DNA of 64,000 nucleotides, from contig JAUPFP010000001.1 in NCBI GenBank assembly GCA_036925085.1, forward strand, positions 3,208,001 through 3,272,000, read 5' to 3'. Every line of letters begins with the position of its first letter. Position 1 is the first letter of the stretch. Below, in pieces: positions 10,191-17,666 of the stretch. Below the pieces are notes generated by a model, which made no database searches, had not been told where the DNA came from, and was given only the letters and a program-made list of their open reading frames with translations. The stretch is from Brachycybe producta. Lineage: Eukaryota; Arthropoda; Diplopoda; Playtdesmida; Andrognathidae. Position numbers and translations under genes: made by a program.

Positions 10191-13100
10191 AAGTCTCATA
10201 TAGTGGTCTCAGGTTTGCAACGTTTACAGAGTCTTCCACTAATCTTCCAGCTCGATTCTCGTAACTCAATCGGTATACGGTGTCCGATACTTTCGACACA
10301 ATCGTATATCCCTGTCTCCATTTCGTTAAGAACTTCTTGTTCTGTCCAGGCCTGATTCGCATGTCTCGTACAAGTACTTTCTGTCCGATTTGGTACTCGT
10401 AAGGCTTCTTATGCCTTTGGTCGTAGTACTTCTTTCGACGATCATGTGCTGCTTTCAGGTTCGCCCTGGCTGTTCTTAGTTCTTCCTCTTGGCGTTCTTC
10501 CGCCTGTTGTCGAACGTCCACGAGGTTTCCTGCCTCGTTATCCACGATAACTGGTCGTTCTGGAACTAAGGTGTCTACTTTAGTTCTGGGCTCCCTCCCA
10601 AACATGAGTCTGTACGGCGTAAACTTCGTGGATGAATGTACAGATGAGTTGTACGATTCCAGAACTTCATCCAGTTTTGTAGCCCAATCAGTCTGGTTCT
10701 TCGCAGGAGTCAGATACTTTTTCATAGTCTGAATAATGCTTTTATTCGTCCTTTCGGCGAGACCATTACTTTGCGGATGGTATGCAGTTGTTGTTTCGTG
10801 CTCTATCTTGTTTATTTTCAAGAATTCTTGAGTGTTCTTCGCAACAAACGGCGTCCCTCGATCCGAAATGAGTTTCTCTGGTATCCCGAAGATTCTCTTT
10901 ACGTCTTTTGCTAGGAAGTTCATTACGATTAGTGCGGTTGTGCTTTTCACTGCTTTAGCAACGCAATATCGAGTGGCGTAATCGACTGCCAACAAGATGT
11001 GCTTGTTTCCTCCAACCGACGGTACTAATGGTCCAATGAAATCCATTCCCCAGCAATCACAAGGCTTTCCAATGGGCATTTCTTGAAGGAACCCTTCAGG
11101 TTTCTCCGTACCCAACTTGTGTAATTGACAAATCTCACATGAGCGCACATATTCGAATATGTCGTGCTTCATGTTATTCCAATAAAATCTTTGCCTGGCT
11201 CTATTCCAGGTCTTAGTTTGTCCCTCATGACCAGCATCGGGCTCGTCATGGCATAATCTCATTACTTCTGGGATGAGATGTTTTGGCACCACATTCACGA
11301 GTGTGGGTACGGAACTTCCGTGAAACACACAAGCGAACAACTTGTTGTCGTAATCGCAAAACAACTTATGAAGAGGTGACTCTGGTTGGTTACGCAACTC
11401 CTCACGAATCTTCAAAATCTCTGGGTCCAATTTTTGCTCCACCTTCCAATCCCATTGTAAGGTTACATTAAAGATCACACTGTCATCTAGGTCTTCCGCT
11501 TCTGGGATGGCCTTCCAGTTAACAGGCACTCCTACTGGATATCTCGAGAGGCAATCGGCTTCGACGTGAAGTTTCCCCTCCTTGTAGATGATTTTGTAGT
11601 CGTACTCCTGCATTAGCAGCTGCCAGCGACCAAGTCTTCCTTCCAGACGTGCTGCAGTTTTCATGTAGCATAATGCGTGGTGATCCGTCACAATTGTAAA
11701 GGGCTTCTGGAACAGGTACGGCCGGAACTTGGTGACTCCATAGATTACTGCTAGGCACTCCTTATCCGTCGTACTGTAGTTCTTTTCCGCGTCCCTTAGA
11801 ACTCTGGAGACACTTCCAATGATCTCCTTTCTTCGTTTATCCTCTGACTTCTGGTAAAGCATCGCTCCAATTCCGTATCCACAGGCATCAGTATGCATAA
11901 ATATTGCAGCCTTCGGATCGTATACGGCAACCAATGGAGATTTCGACAACATATTCTTTAGCGTGCGGAATGCATTCTCGCAGTCAACTGACCATTCGAA
12001 CGGTATATCTTTACCCGTAAGGTCTGACATTGGCTTCGCTATGTTGGCAAATCCAGGTACATGCTTTCGATAATAACCCGCCAATCCAAGGAAACTTCTG
12101 ATTGCGGTTACATTGTCAGGAACTGGGAAGTTCTTTATGGCGACAACCTTATCTGGATCTGGCCGAATTCCATCAGGCGAGATCAGGTGTCCCAAATACT
12201 TCACTTCTTGGAATCCAAAGAAGCATTTCACTGGATGCAACTTCAGGTTTGCTGTCCTCAGCAGGTCCAAGATAGTTCTCAGTCTTTCCAAAAATTCTTC
12301 GAACGTTCTTCCAAACACTACGATGTCGTCAAGGTAGACAAGGCACGTTTCCCATTTGTGCCCGGCGAGTAGGATGTCCAATGCACGTTGCATAGTGGCA
12401 GGAGCGTTTCGGAGTCCGAAAGGCATTCTTACGAACTCGAACAATCCTCGATGAGATGTAAATGCGGTCTTCTCGATGTCGCTTTCTTCCATCTCGAACT
12501 GCCAGTATCCACTCTTCATATCCAGCGTTGCGAAGTAGCATGCTCCTCTCATGGAGTCTAATGCATCATCAATCCTCGGTAATGGATAAGTGTCTGCCTT
12601 TGTAATCGCGTTCAACTTCCGATAATCTACACAGAAACGGTAGGAGCCATCCTTCTTCTTTACAAGGACGATGGGCGATGCGTACGGCGATTTCGATGGC
12701 CTTACAACCCCAGATTTCTTCATCTCCTCTAGCGTCTCATCAATTACGATGCGTTCCCCAGGCCCGCATCTTCGTAACGTGTCTCGAACAGGTAGATTAT
12801 CTCCAGTTTCGATCTTGTGTTTGGTCAAATTCGTAGCTCCCAGGTCCTTAGATGAAAAGGCGAAGATCGGTTGGAACTCCTTCAGTAGGATCGTCAACTC
12901 TTCTCTTTGATCATCTGTCAGTTCAGGACCAAGTTGAATTTCTTTTTCAAAATCAACGGGTGCTTCTCCGATGTCTCTAAAGTTTTCCTCTTCGGAAACT
13001 TTGCAGGCTTGCTCTTCTTCTAGTTCTTCTAGAAGTTCGAAGTGTCCAATAGTCTCGCGGTCTCCAATCCCCACGGACTCCAGTGTGGTATTCAGGAGTT

Positions 13101-14715
13101 GGACTTCCAGTTGTGATGTTCCATTCCCTTGTAGCACACTGCTGGCCACAACGATGCCTTTTCGATTAAAGAGACTATCGTTCGTTTCAATCATGAGTAC
13201 TTCGTTTTCCTCAATGATTCGCCCTGCAGCTACTTTGAGGTTCAAAGCCTGGCCCGGATTTAACGTAATCCTTCCTTGGGCTTTTACGCAGCTTTCCTCT
13301 CTAGCTTTTATGGCATAGGAGTTATCCAGATGGCTATTCTGAGCACATCCCTCCTCTTTTAACTCTTTGAAGAAATTCCAGGGAAGGCTACTACGCGCAC
13401 TTCCTTTCTTCAACAATTCTCGTGTTCCTTCGTAGAACATCTCATTAGCAAAGTAGATCTTGGAGGTCTTCATGGAAATGATGAGATCAAACGCAGCTCC
13501 CAGGTCTCTCCCCAGCAGTGCTTCTCGTTTTCCATCTATGATGAGCATCCTTGCCGTTACTTGCTTTCCGTTCAACTCGAACGTTGGCCACAACTGACCA
13601 AGTACCTTAATCGGTACCCCTCCTACTGCGCCTAATGCAGGTGCATTCCGGATTGGTCCATATCGAAGTCCGTACTCTTTGGCCATTGTGCCTGACAAGA
13701 TAGTGAACCCAGTTCCGCTATCCGCCAAAAATCGAACTGGTGTGCCATCAACCTGAATGGTAATCTTGGCAACACTCTCATCGGGCGTAGTATCTCCTAC
13801 CTCGATGAGTTCGCATGAGGTGAGTAGGCTGTCTACAGTGATTTCGACACTCTTTCGACAACAAGCCCTACTTCTCAACAAATCTCCAACTTCAACGGAT
13901 TCAATAACCTCGCTGTTCGCAGGGATCTTGCTGGTATCATCTCCTCTACCGATAGCTGCATTTACAATAGCCTTCTTGGATTTCTTAGCATCAGTTTCGG
14001 CCTTGCCCGAGGCAATAACATTGGATGTTACATCTTGAGGGATTTCCTGAGCAACATTGCTTATCCCCGGTATACACGCCGCAGAATTCTGTTGGGTCCT
14101 TCCCTCAATTCCGTCTGGCACCGCAGAATTCTGTTGGGTCTTTCCCTCAATTCTGTCTTGATGAACTCCAGTTTCCATGGCTTCCACAATTCTCTTTGCT
14201 TCCTCCAAGCTATTCGCGTAAACTACCATAGCTTTCGTAGGTGACCAGATGATGGGTTCCGGAAATATCTCTTCGATGATTTCTCCCCTTCGACCAGTAT
14301 CCTTTCGCAGCTTCTTATATTTTCGTGAATTCCGTTGTCGTTTTCCATTCGTAATGCCGACTAACAACTCCGACGATTGCTCAGGGAGTCCTTGAGTGTC
14401 CAAATCACATGGTCTCTTCGGTGCTCCAGCCTTTGGTCTAGTTGTGGCGACATTCGAAATGCCGACTAACAACTCCGACGATTGCTCAGGGAGTCCTTGA
14501 GTGTCCAAATCGCATGGTCTCTTCGGTGCTCCAGCATTCCGTCTAGTTTTAGTGACATTGGTAGCTTCGCTCACGCCCCTATTCCCCCCCAACAAAGCTT
14601 TGTCCACAATGTTTCGGGAATTGGCGATCGCTGTTTCGTTTCGATTTTGTCGTTTTCCAGAGGGTTTTCCGTTCTTAAAGGGCGGTAGGCCCCTCTTTAC
14701 TGCCACCCTTTCTAG
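7018..14715 (-). CDS. pol: pol polyprotein (protease, RT, RNase H, integrase) with about 1,050-residue C-terminal extension
   Basis: The frame is open for more than 2,560 codons and has no ATG near its start. It is entered from gag by -1 frameshifting at 14721-14715. Numbering from the GTG codon at 14706, the visible motifs are: a tandem 35-residue repeat at about 58-125; retroviral-type protease DSGTG at 329; reverse transcriptase YLDD at 791-794; RNase H TDA with Asp 940; integrase zinc-finger His/His/Cys/Cys starting at His 1153; and integrase catalytic Asp 1222, Asp 1282 and Glu 1318 (35 residues between the last two). A GPY/F-like segment ends near residue 1505. Ordinary Gypsy pol stops about there. 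The remainder holds a Cys cluster (CCGHCRC, about 1557), an acidic region, hydrophobic segments at about 1725-1755, 1780-1800 and 2439-2455, and long basic/Pro-rich stretches. No catalytic residue is visibly lost. Confidence 0.93.
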   Translation of the reverse strand, partial: LERVAVKRGLPPFKNGKPSGKRQNRNETAIANSRNIVDKALLGGNRGVSEATNVTKTRRNAGAPKRPCDLDTQGLPEQSSELLVGISNVATTRPKAGAPKRPCDLDTQGLPEQSSELLVGITNGKRQRNSRKYKKLRKDTGRRGEIIEEIFPEPIIWSPTKAMVVYANSLEEAKRIVEAMETGVHQDRIEGKTQQNSAVPDGIEGRTQQNSAACIPGISNVAQEIPQDVTSNVIASGKAETDAKKSKKAIVNAAIGRGDDTSKIPANSEVIESVEVGDLLRSRACCRKSVEITVDSLLTSCELIEVGDTTPDESVAKITIQVDGTPVRFLADSGTGFTILSGTMAKEYGLRYGPIRNAPALGAVGGVPIKVLGQLWPTFELNGKQVTARMLIIDGKREALLGRDLGAAFDLIISMKTSKIYFANEMFYEGTRELLKKGSARSSLPWNFFKELKEEGCAQNSHLDNSYAIKAREESCVKAQGRITLNPGQALNLKVAAGRIIEENEVLMIETNDSLFNRKGIVVASSVLQGNGTSQLEVQLLNTTLESVGIGDRETIGHFELLEELEEEQACKVSEEENFRDIGEAPVDFEKEIQLGPELTDDQREELTILLKEFQPIFAFSSKDLGATNLTKHKIETGDNLPVRDTLRRCGPGERIVIDETLEEMKKSGVVRPSKSPYASPIVLVKKKDGSYRFCVDYRKLNAITKADTYPLPRIDDALDSMRGACYFATLDMKSGYWQFEMEESDIEKTAFTSHRGLFEFVRMPFGLRNAPATMQRALDILLAGHKWETCLVYLDDIVVFGRTFEEFLERLRTILDLLRTANLKLHPVKCFFGFQEVKYLGHLISPDGIRPDPDKVVAIKNFPVPDNVTAIRSFLGLAGYYRKHVPGFANIAKPMSDLTGKDIPFEWSVDCENAFRTLKNMLSKSPLVAVYDPKAAIFMHTDACGYGIGAMLYQKSEDKRRKEIIGSVSRVLRDAEKNYSTTDKECLAVIYGVTKFRPYLFQKPFTIVTDHHALCYMKTAARLEGRLGRWQLLMQEYDYKIIYKEGKLHVEADCLSRYPVGVPVNWKAIPEAEDLDDSVIFNVTLQWDWKVEQKLDPEILKIREELRNQPESPLHKLFCDYDNKLFACVFHGSSVPTLVNVVPKHLIPEVMRLCHDEPDAGHEGQTKTWNRARQRFYWNNMKHDIFEYVRSCEICQLHKLGTEKPEGFLQEMPIGKPCDCWGMDFIGPLVPSVGGNKHILLAVDYATRYCVAKAVKSTTALIVMNFLAKDVKRIFGIPEKLISDRGTPFVAKNTQEFLKINKIEHETTTAYHPQSNGLAERTNKSIIQTMKKYLTPAKNQTDWATKLDEVLESYNSSVHSSTKFTPYRLMFGREPRTKVDTLVPERPVIVDNEAGNLVDVRQQAEERQEEELRTARANLKAAHDRRKKYYDQRHKKPYEYQIGQKVLVRDMRIRPGQNKKFLTKWRQGYTIVSKVSDTVYRLSYENRAGRLVEDSVNVANLRPLYETYQKDGPNVPTTGDTLESMGNSSPGESESEPVKEKEMTAFVKKKNLPSRKKRCCGHCRCQNAWIESSEDEEEIEIITKAIRKHSDRNVEIKRKMAADDNPQQFSYLPGEDAMKFTREYGNKTNFTMETIGFVEEISEIPAETMKIDEKDVNSPMEFQMEVKNAEVIDATTKINDNIDASDATEEDGISNEEVNRERSMTLPSMKGTRGRRDTLSEMSTSLAPLWIRVLLFIFFTTDSCAHVLYTCIGTIFWHLYDIKADYTVISHILESYNCIVDKLGKFYCFIWKILESIILFVRNLKELSTNIERIEKRSGNESKEVRRSRKKHVNFGLRDPNTFPLSFSKRSTTMQSPLENLYEEVATTRQGWGHGVRGPTLQGRAHKRGRYFDQREEARPSSIVPIPGGSKLIFDAAAVALEKEIADGLWTCEAAPKMTKRQEAEQKAKILPGVIGAGQPNFFNAIKPGEFAPGGAEPRKWGKESDPNDTSEWTPADWERHSRRNRPPVPHRSLHEIWNDEGEYVRKSAALKQAEKAYMELVEPAAAKVKVAVPSLKRPVPLTSPPAAEVAPIKVLERKKNKPSRRHREAKRRREEGLTESAVAHLNQRTIKIDEAEVMMISVSQEVPKKLQGNNDEDIDVLYIDEEGMDLLEPEVAKPEAARTYVQLKTTNKSVDSPTTDPRAKYQEQLHQLVDLAVAYHQQGLSLMNNVYETNDGERVILYDSRIWGEETTLRSKVRDSGLPEDLLVRGVRRWRQPRPLVEQNRPSRGLRTKLRSEVKSFFCKAPNNAITLRDICPRTEGHLYKDDVVISSEMEAAGSEVEAPGCPRASTTLPEATEAVGIETKAKNESTKAMGAVPKRRPVKERLGLPLGAPTVSLKVPDGKPITKPHRSTREDETILNNLFVQWQRKRTPRRHLYLGLFESNETPPRNSLPADTEVFIVVLVVRALSLILVINNRLDKTTVHYYDDVFHLEQNDDEIRRWMRQFFRWDQDRPIRIVRNPIRRPSLHDDRPYLMFDEATSHAEGRRSHRYYKGSAGAAEFLEMELRRGPESPAIGWADQTY
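14354..14565 (-). repeat. in-frame tandem duplication in the N-terminal part of pol
   Basis: Two copies of a 105-bp (35-codon) unit, marked by ATGCCGACTAACAACTCCGA at 14354 and 14459, are nearly identical. The encoded repeat reads GAPKRPCDLDTQGLPEQSSE. A second, shorter in-frame duplication (IEGKTQQNSA / IEGRTQQNSA) lies at about 14070-14160. Length change in multiples of three kept the frame open. Confidence 0.85.
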
Positions 14716-14721
14716 TTTAAA
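14659..14721 (-). promoter_or_regulatory. -1 ribosomal frameshift signal: UUUAAAC slippery site with predicted H-type pseudoknot
   Basis: On the minus strand gag ends GAT TTA AAC TAG. T TTA AAC (14721-14715) is a canonical X XXY YYZ heptamer in the gag frame, next to the gag stop (14714-14712). The pol frame is exactly -1 and opens here with no ATG. Downstream, AAAGGGTGG (14711-14703) can pair with CCGCCCTTT (14685-14677) with one G-U pair. Loop bases AGAGGG (14696-14691) can pair with CCCTCT (14664-14659). That makes a pseudoknot with a 9-bp stem 1, a 6-bp stem 2 and loops of 6, 5 and 12 nt, three bases after the heptamer. Pairing was checked base by base; folding energy was not computed. 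Confidence 0.85.
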
Positions 14722-16406
14722 TCAGCCGGGTTTTCCTCTCGCAGGAACTTCTTCTGCCCGTTCTCGCTGACGACAAAATACTGCTGGCCATTTTTCCCAG
14801 TGGCCATTCCATGTTGAACAAGTCCAACGGTTCCATCCGCGACTACTTTCTTTGGGCAGTTTCTTGAAAAGTGACCCTTCTCATGACAGTGATAACACTC
14901 TACTGCGCTGAGATCTTTCAGGGTTTTACTTCCATCTTGCGTTTGCTGACCATTGTAGTTCTTCTTCTGCGGATATCTTTGGTTCCATTTACGACCTTGT
15001 TGCTGATTCGAGTTCTGGTTGGTCTTCTGTTGCGCTTGGTTATTTGAATTTGATGGAGTCGAGTTGTTCGTTGGGTCCGCTTGATCTTGAGTAACAACCG
15101 CGTAAGAACGTCCTCCGTCCATTACTGCTTGTGTCGGTTTGGCATTTTGGCGTTGGTTCTTCTTCTGTGGACCCTTGGAGACCTGGGTCGTTGCTTGTTG
15201 ACCCATCGTTCCTTCCGGTATCCATAACCCATCAGCCATCAAAACTTCCTCGGTATCCTTGATATATGTAGTGTACAGCTTCAGATTGCTATTCGGCGCA
15301 TTCTGTGTAGCATTACGTATAATCGGATGAAGTTTCTGCCGAAATTCCACAATCCGGTATTTGTCGGTTACCCCCGGTAACACTTTTCTACTCAAGTCAA
15401 GGTAGCGACCCAAAAACTGATTGGTGTCCTCTCCTTTCCTTTGGAGCATGGTATCCAACCTCAGCTTCAGTTGCACTAACTCGTCTCGACGTCCAAATCT
15501 TTCAATTAACTCGCTCCGTATGAAGTCCCACGTGGTTTTCCCTCTATTCTCTTTGTAGAAATTGGATAACCAACGTACTACGTCCCCTTCTACCGCCTTA
15601 CGTAGGTAGTAGGTCTTGTGGACGTTGCTCCAGTCCTCCAGATCTGCGATACTCTCGTAGTCCTCCAGAAAGGTGTATACAGACGTCAATCCTTTGAAGG
15701 TCTCCAGATTCCGGAGTGGGTGAAGACTCTTGTACTTTCCATCCAACTCCTCACAGGTCCGATGACGATTGCAAATTGGATTTCCTTCCAGCTCTTCTAC
15801 GCTGGGATCCTCACTTGTTAGGCTCTCATCCTCTAGCTGGTCCGGGTTCTCTCTCCGTAGAATAGGAGTCTCAGGTAGGCGACCTCTCTGGGTCCCTCCA
15901 CTCTTCTTCAGCATGAGCGGCGTCTGGAATACATTAACCTGTCTTAGGTTTTCAGCGTGGGCCGACGAGGGCTCCCCTTCAGTGTCCAATCCAGGAATCA
16001 CTGTATGACGCTGCGATTCAGCGTGGGCCGACGAGGGCTCCACTCCGGTATCCACTTCTCGGACTACCGTATGACGCTGAACTGTACTTACACCACGCCC
16101 GCTCCGGAGTAACATCGATCCTGATGGTTGCTGGGCTTCGAACCAGGCCATCAGTCTCTCCCGTCTTTCAGCACTTAGATTTTGAAGGATACCTTCAAGT
16201 GGATCTTCTCCATCCATTTGGTTTGTATCGTCCTTCTCCCGTGTCTTCGACTTCGATTTCGGTCTGCCTTTCTTTCCTTTACCACCTGGTGTAACTCCGA
16301 CATCATTGGTATTCTCTACTGGATCTGTAGTGAGGTACCCCGCACCTCCACCATTTTGTAACATCCCCGTTTCCGTAGGGTTAGTAGAGAGATCTCTACT
16401 AGCCAT
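14712..16406 (-). CDS. gag: gag polyprotein of the Gypsy element
   Basis: 564 codons. The N-terminal third is charged, with a basic patch (KGKKGRPKSKSK) and a duplicated motif ending EPSSAHAE (about 15950-16090). The middle resembles a retrotransposon capsid (a Trp/Tyr-containing helical region with WDFIRSELIERFG and FLGRYLDLSRKVLPG). A Gln/Asn-rich linker leads to a CX2CX4HX4C zinc knuckle at residues 504-517, expected to bind the element RNA. The first ATG (16406) lies 50 nt inside the 5' LTR, and the next (16364) is also inside it. A third in-frame ATG near codon 64 would place the start in internal sequence. The frame ends at TAG 14714-14712 in the frameshift signal. Confidence 0.92.
   Translation of the reverse strand: MASRDLSTNPTETGMLQNGGGAGYLTTDPVENTNDVGVTPGGKGKKGRPKSKSKTREKDDTNQMDGEDPLEGILQNLSAERRERLMAWFEAQQPSGSMLLRSGRGVSTVQRHTVVREVDTGVEPSSAHAESQRHTVIPGLDTEGEPSSAHAENLRQVNVFQTPLMLKKSGGTQRGRLPETPILRRENPDQLEDESLTSEDPSVEELEGNPICNRHRTCEELDGKYKSLHPLRNLETFKGLTSVYTFLEDYESIADLEDWSNVHKTYYLRKAVEGDVVRWLSNFYKENRGKTTWDFIRSELIERFGRRDELVQLKLRLDTMLQRKGEDTNQFLGRYLDLSRKVLPGVTDKYRIVEFRQKLHPIIRNATQNAPNSNLKLYTTYIKDTEEVLMADGLWIPEGTMGQQATTQVSKGPQKKNQRQNAKPTQAVMDGGRSYAVVTQDQADPTNNSTPSNSNNQAQQKTNQNSNQQQGRKWNQRYPQKKNYNGQQTQDGSKTLKDLSAVECYHCHEKGHFSRNCPKKVVADGTVGLVQHGMATGKNGQQYFVVSENGQKKFLREENPADLN
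15950..16095 (-). repeat. in-frame duplication in gag
   Basis: A block of about 75 bp containing TCAGCGTGGGCCGACGAGGG is present twice in succession (near 15951 and 16018). The two copies encode RHTV...DT...EPSSAHAE and differ by several substitutions, so the duplication is older than the LTR pair. Confidence 0.8.
16334..16353 (-). other. candidate primer-binding site
   Basis: Three bases after the 5' LTR the minus strand reads TGGTGGAGGTGCGGGGTACC, starting with the TGG expected to pair with a tRNA CCA end. I could not match the rest to a particular tRNA. The site falls inside the gag reading frame as annotated. Confidence 0.4.
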
Positions 16407-17205
16407 CTAGAAGTGTCGAATGGATGTTGATGATTAAGTCTTTCGGTCTATTGGCTCCTGTGTTGCTACTTAACCACCAGGGACACAAGGGTCGGTACCT
16501 CAGGAGACCTGTGGTAGAGAATATTGTAGAGATGTCGTCTTACACTCGGCTGCTGGAGACTTCGTTGTCCGGTGGAAACATCGGCTACGTGGCGGCTATA
16601 ATCCTAAGTCCCACTCCCATAAAATGACTGAGTCCACACATTGAATTCGTATGATGAAAATGCTCTTTTATTCAATAAACAGAGAGTCCTGTAGATTGAG
16701 AGATATCGCATCGGTCTTAAGCATAAAGACGGTCTGTCCGATCTGCCTGATCTATCCGATCTGTCCTCTCAATCTACAACCTCTTGTATTTATACTCAAA
16801 ATACAATACAAACATCTGATTATGATAACAAAGGCTCCAGGTGTGTCCAAGTCTCTTGGACACACTCGGACCTAGAAGTGAACTATCACTTAACAAGAAA
16901 ACGAAAACATCTATAAGATGTATAAATTATAACAATACAGAAGGATGTACGATCATCCTCCTATTAACAATTTGTAAAGATTCTCACGTCCAAAAGTTCT
17001 GCATCGATGGTTCTTCTAGGATCTATCCTATTAACCATCGATGTAGTACTTTTGGGCTATTCTTCTCATCTTTGGAGGGCAGGGAGTCATCGTCGTAATG
17101 ACCTCCCGGCCACCCCCAAGCATGAGGTGAGAACCTTTCATCGATACAACTTGATTACAGGGTGTTTACAAAAACGGACGAATTCCAAACGGTGAATTCG
17201 TTACA
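16357..17205 (-). repeat. 5' LTR of the Gypsy element
   Basis: Second copy of the 849-bp repeat, with a TATAAATA box at 16794-16787 and AATAAA at 16672-16667 on the minus strand. Its U3 end faces the TRAPPC12 promoter, so LTR and host gene are head to head with about 460 bp between the LTR edge and the host start codon. Confidence 0.95.
16787..16794 (-). promoter_or_regulatory. TATA box of the 5' LTR
   Basis: TATAAATA on the minus strand in the context GAGTATAAATACAAGAGG, about 120 nt ahead of the AATAAA signal. The spacing fits a promoter at the start of R with the polyadenylation signal inside R. Confidence 0.6.
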
Positions 17206-17373
17206 TTATATTATATTGTTATATTTTGGTTTATTATTACTTATTTTACTAAAACTACTTAATTTATTTCAATATTTGATTCCCTTTTTAAAATAGTTTA
17301 AATTATATAAATTTATATTATTGTCTTTTATTGCATTGGTTTCCAGTTGTCTGTTTAAAGAGAGCTCTCTAAA

Positions 17374-17585
17374 TGACGTCAATAACGGGAGGAGTAAAAC
17401 CAAATCACACCATAGAGTCCAGTTTATAAGTGGGTGGTGTGTTTTTACGGAAGCTCTGGAGGCTCATTATGTGACATTCAAGGCTTCCGTATTTTCCTTC
17501 GTTGTCAATCCTCACCTTCATTTATTCATTGATTTGTCCAACGTTGTGACGTCACACCCATAGATCTTCTATGAATATGACGTCA
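17374..17585. promoter_or_regulatory. three consensus CRE/ATF sites upstream of TRAPPC12
   Basis: Perfect TGACGTCA palindromes occur at 17374-17381, 17547-17554 and 17578-17585, within 300 bp of the TRAPPC12 start codon. This octamer is the CREB/ATF binding site. Three in about 210 bp of AT-rich DNA is well above chance. They may be the core of the TRAPPC12 promoter, and no TATA box is obvious. Confidence 0.55.
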
Positions 17586-17666
17586 CGTTGTAAGACTTGA
17601 TGTAATCTTCTATGAAATCGCTGACTAATCGCATTGCACGTATAGAATTGACTGATATGATAAGAA

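Larger units (their letters stand above)
5736..17205 (-). mobile_element. full-length Ty3/Gypsy-type LTR retrotransposon
   Basis: The element is 11.47 kb and lies on the minus strand. LTRs of 849 bp (5736-6584 and 16357-17205) begin TGTAAC and end TTACA on the plus strand and are flanked by TTAT on both sides (5732-5735, 17206-17209), a 4-bp target duplication. The order is 5' LTR, gag with a zinc knuckle, slippery site, then pol with protease, reverse transcriptase, RNase H, integrase and a long C-terminal extension, then a purine tract and the 3' LTR. Protease-RT-RNaseH-IN order and the YLDD box place it in Gypsy/Metaviridae. I see no chromodomain and no separate env frame. LTRs differ at one base by eye (T6554 versus C17175), and both long frames are open. 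It is therefore young and may be mobile. Confidence 0.95.

Noticed and set aside
7015..14770. Many plus-strand open frames of 60-160 codons across the Gypsy element
   Set aside because: All are antisense shadows of the long gag and pol frames. Their composition follows the reverse frame and no family motif is visible.
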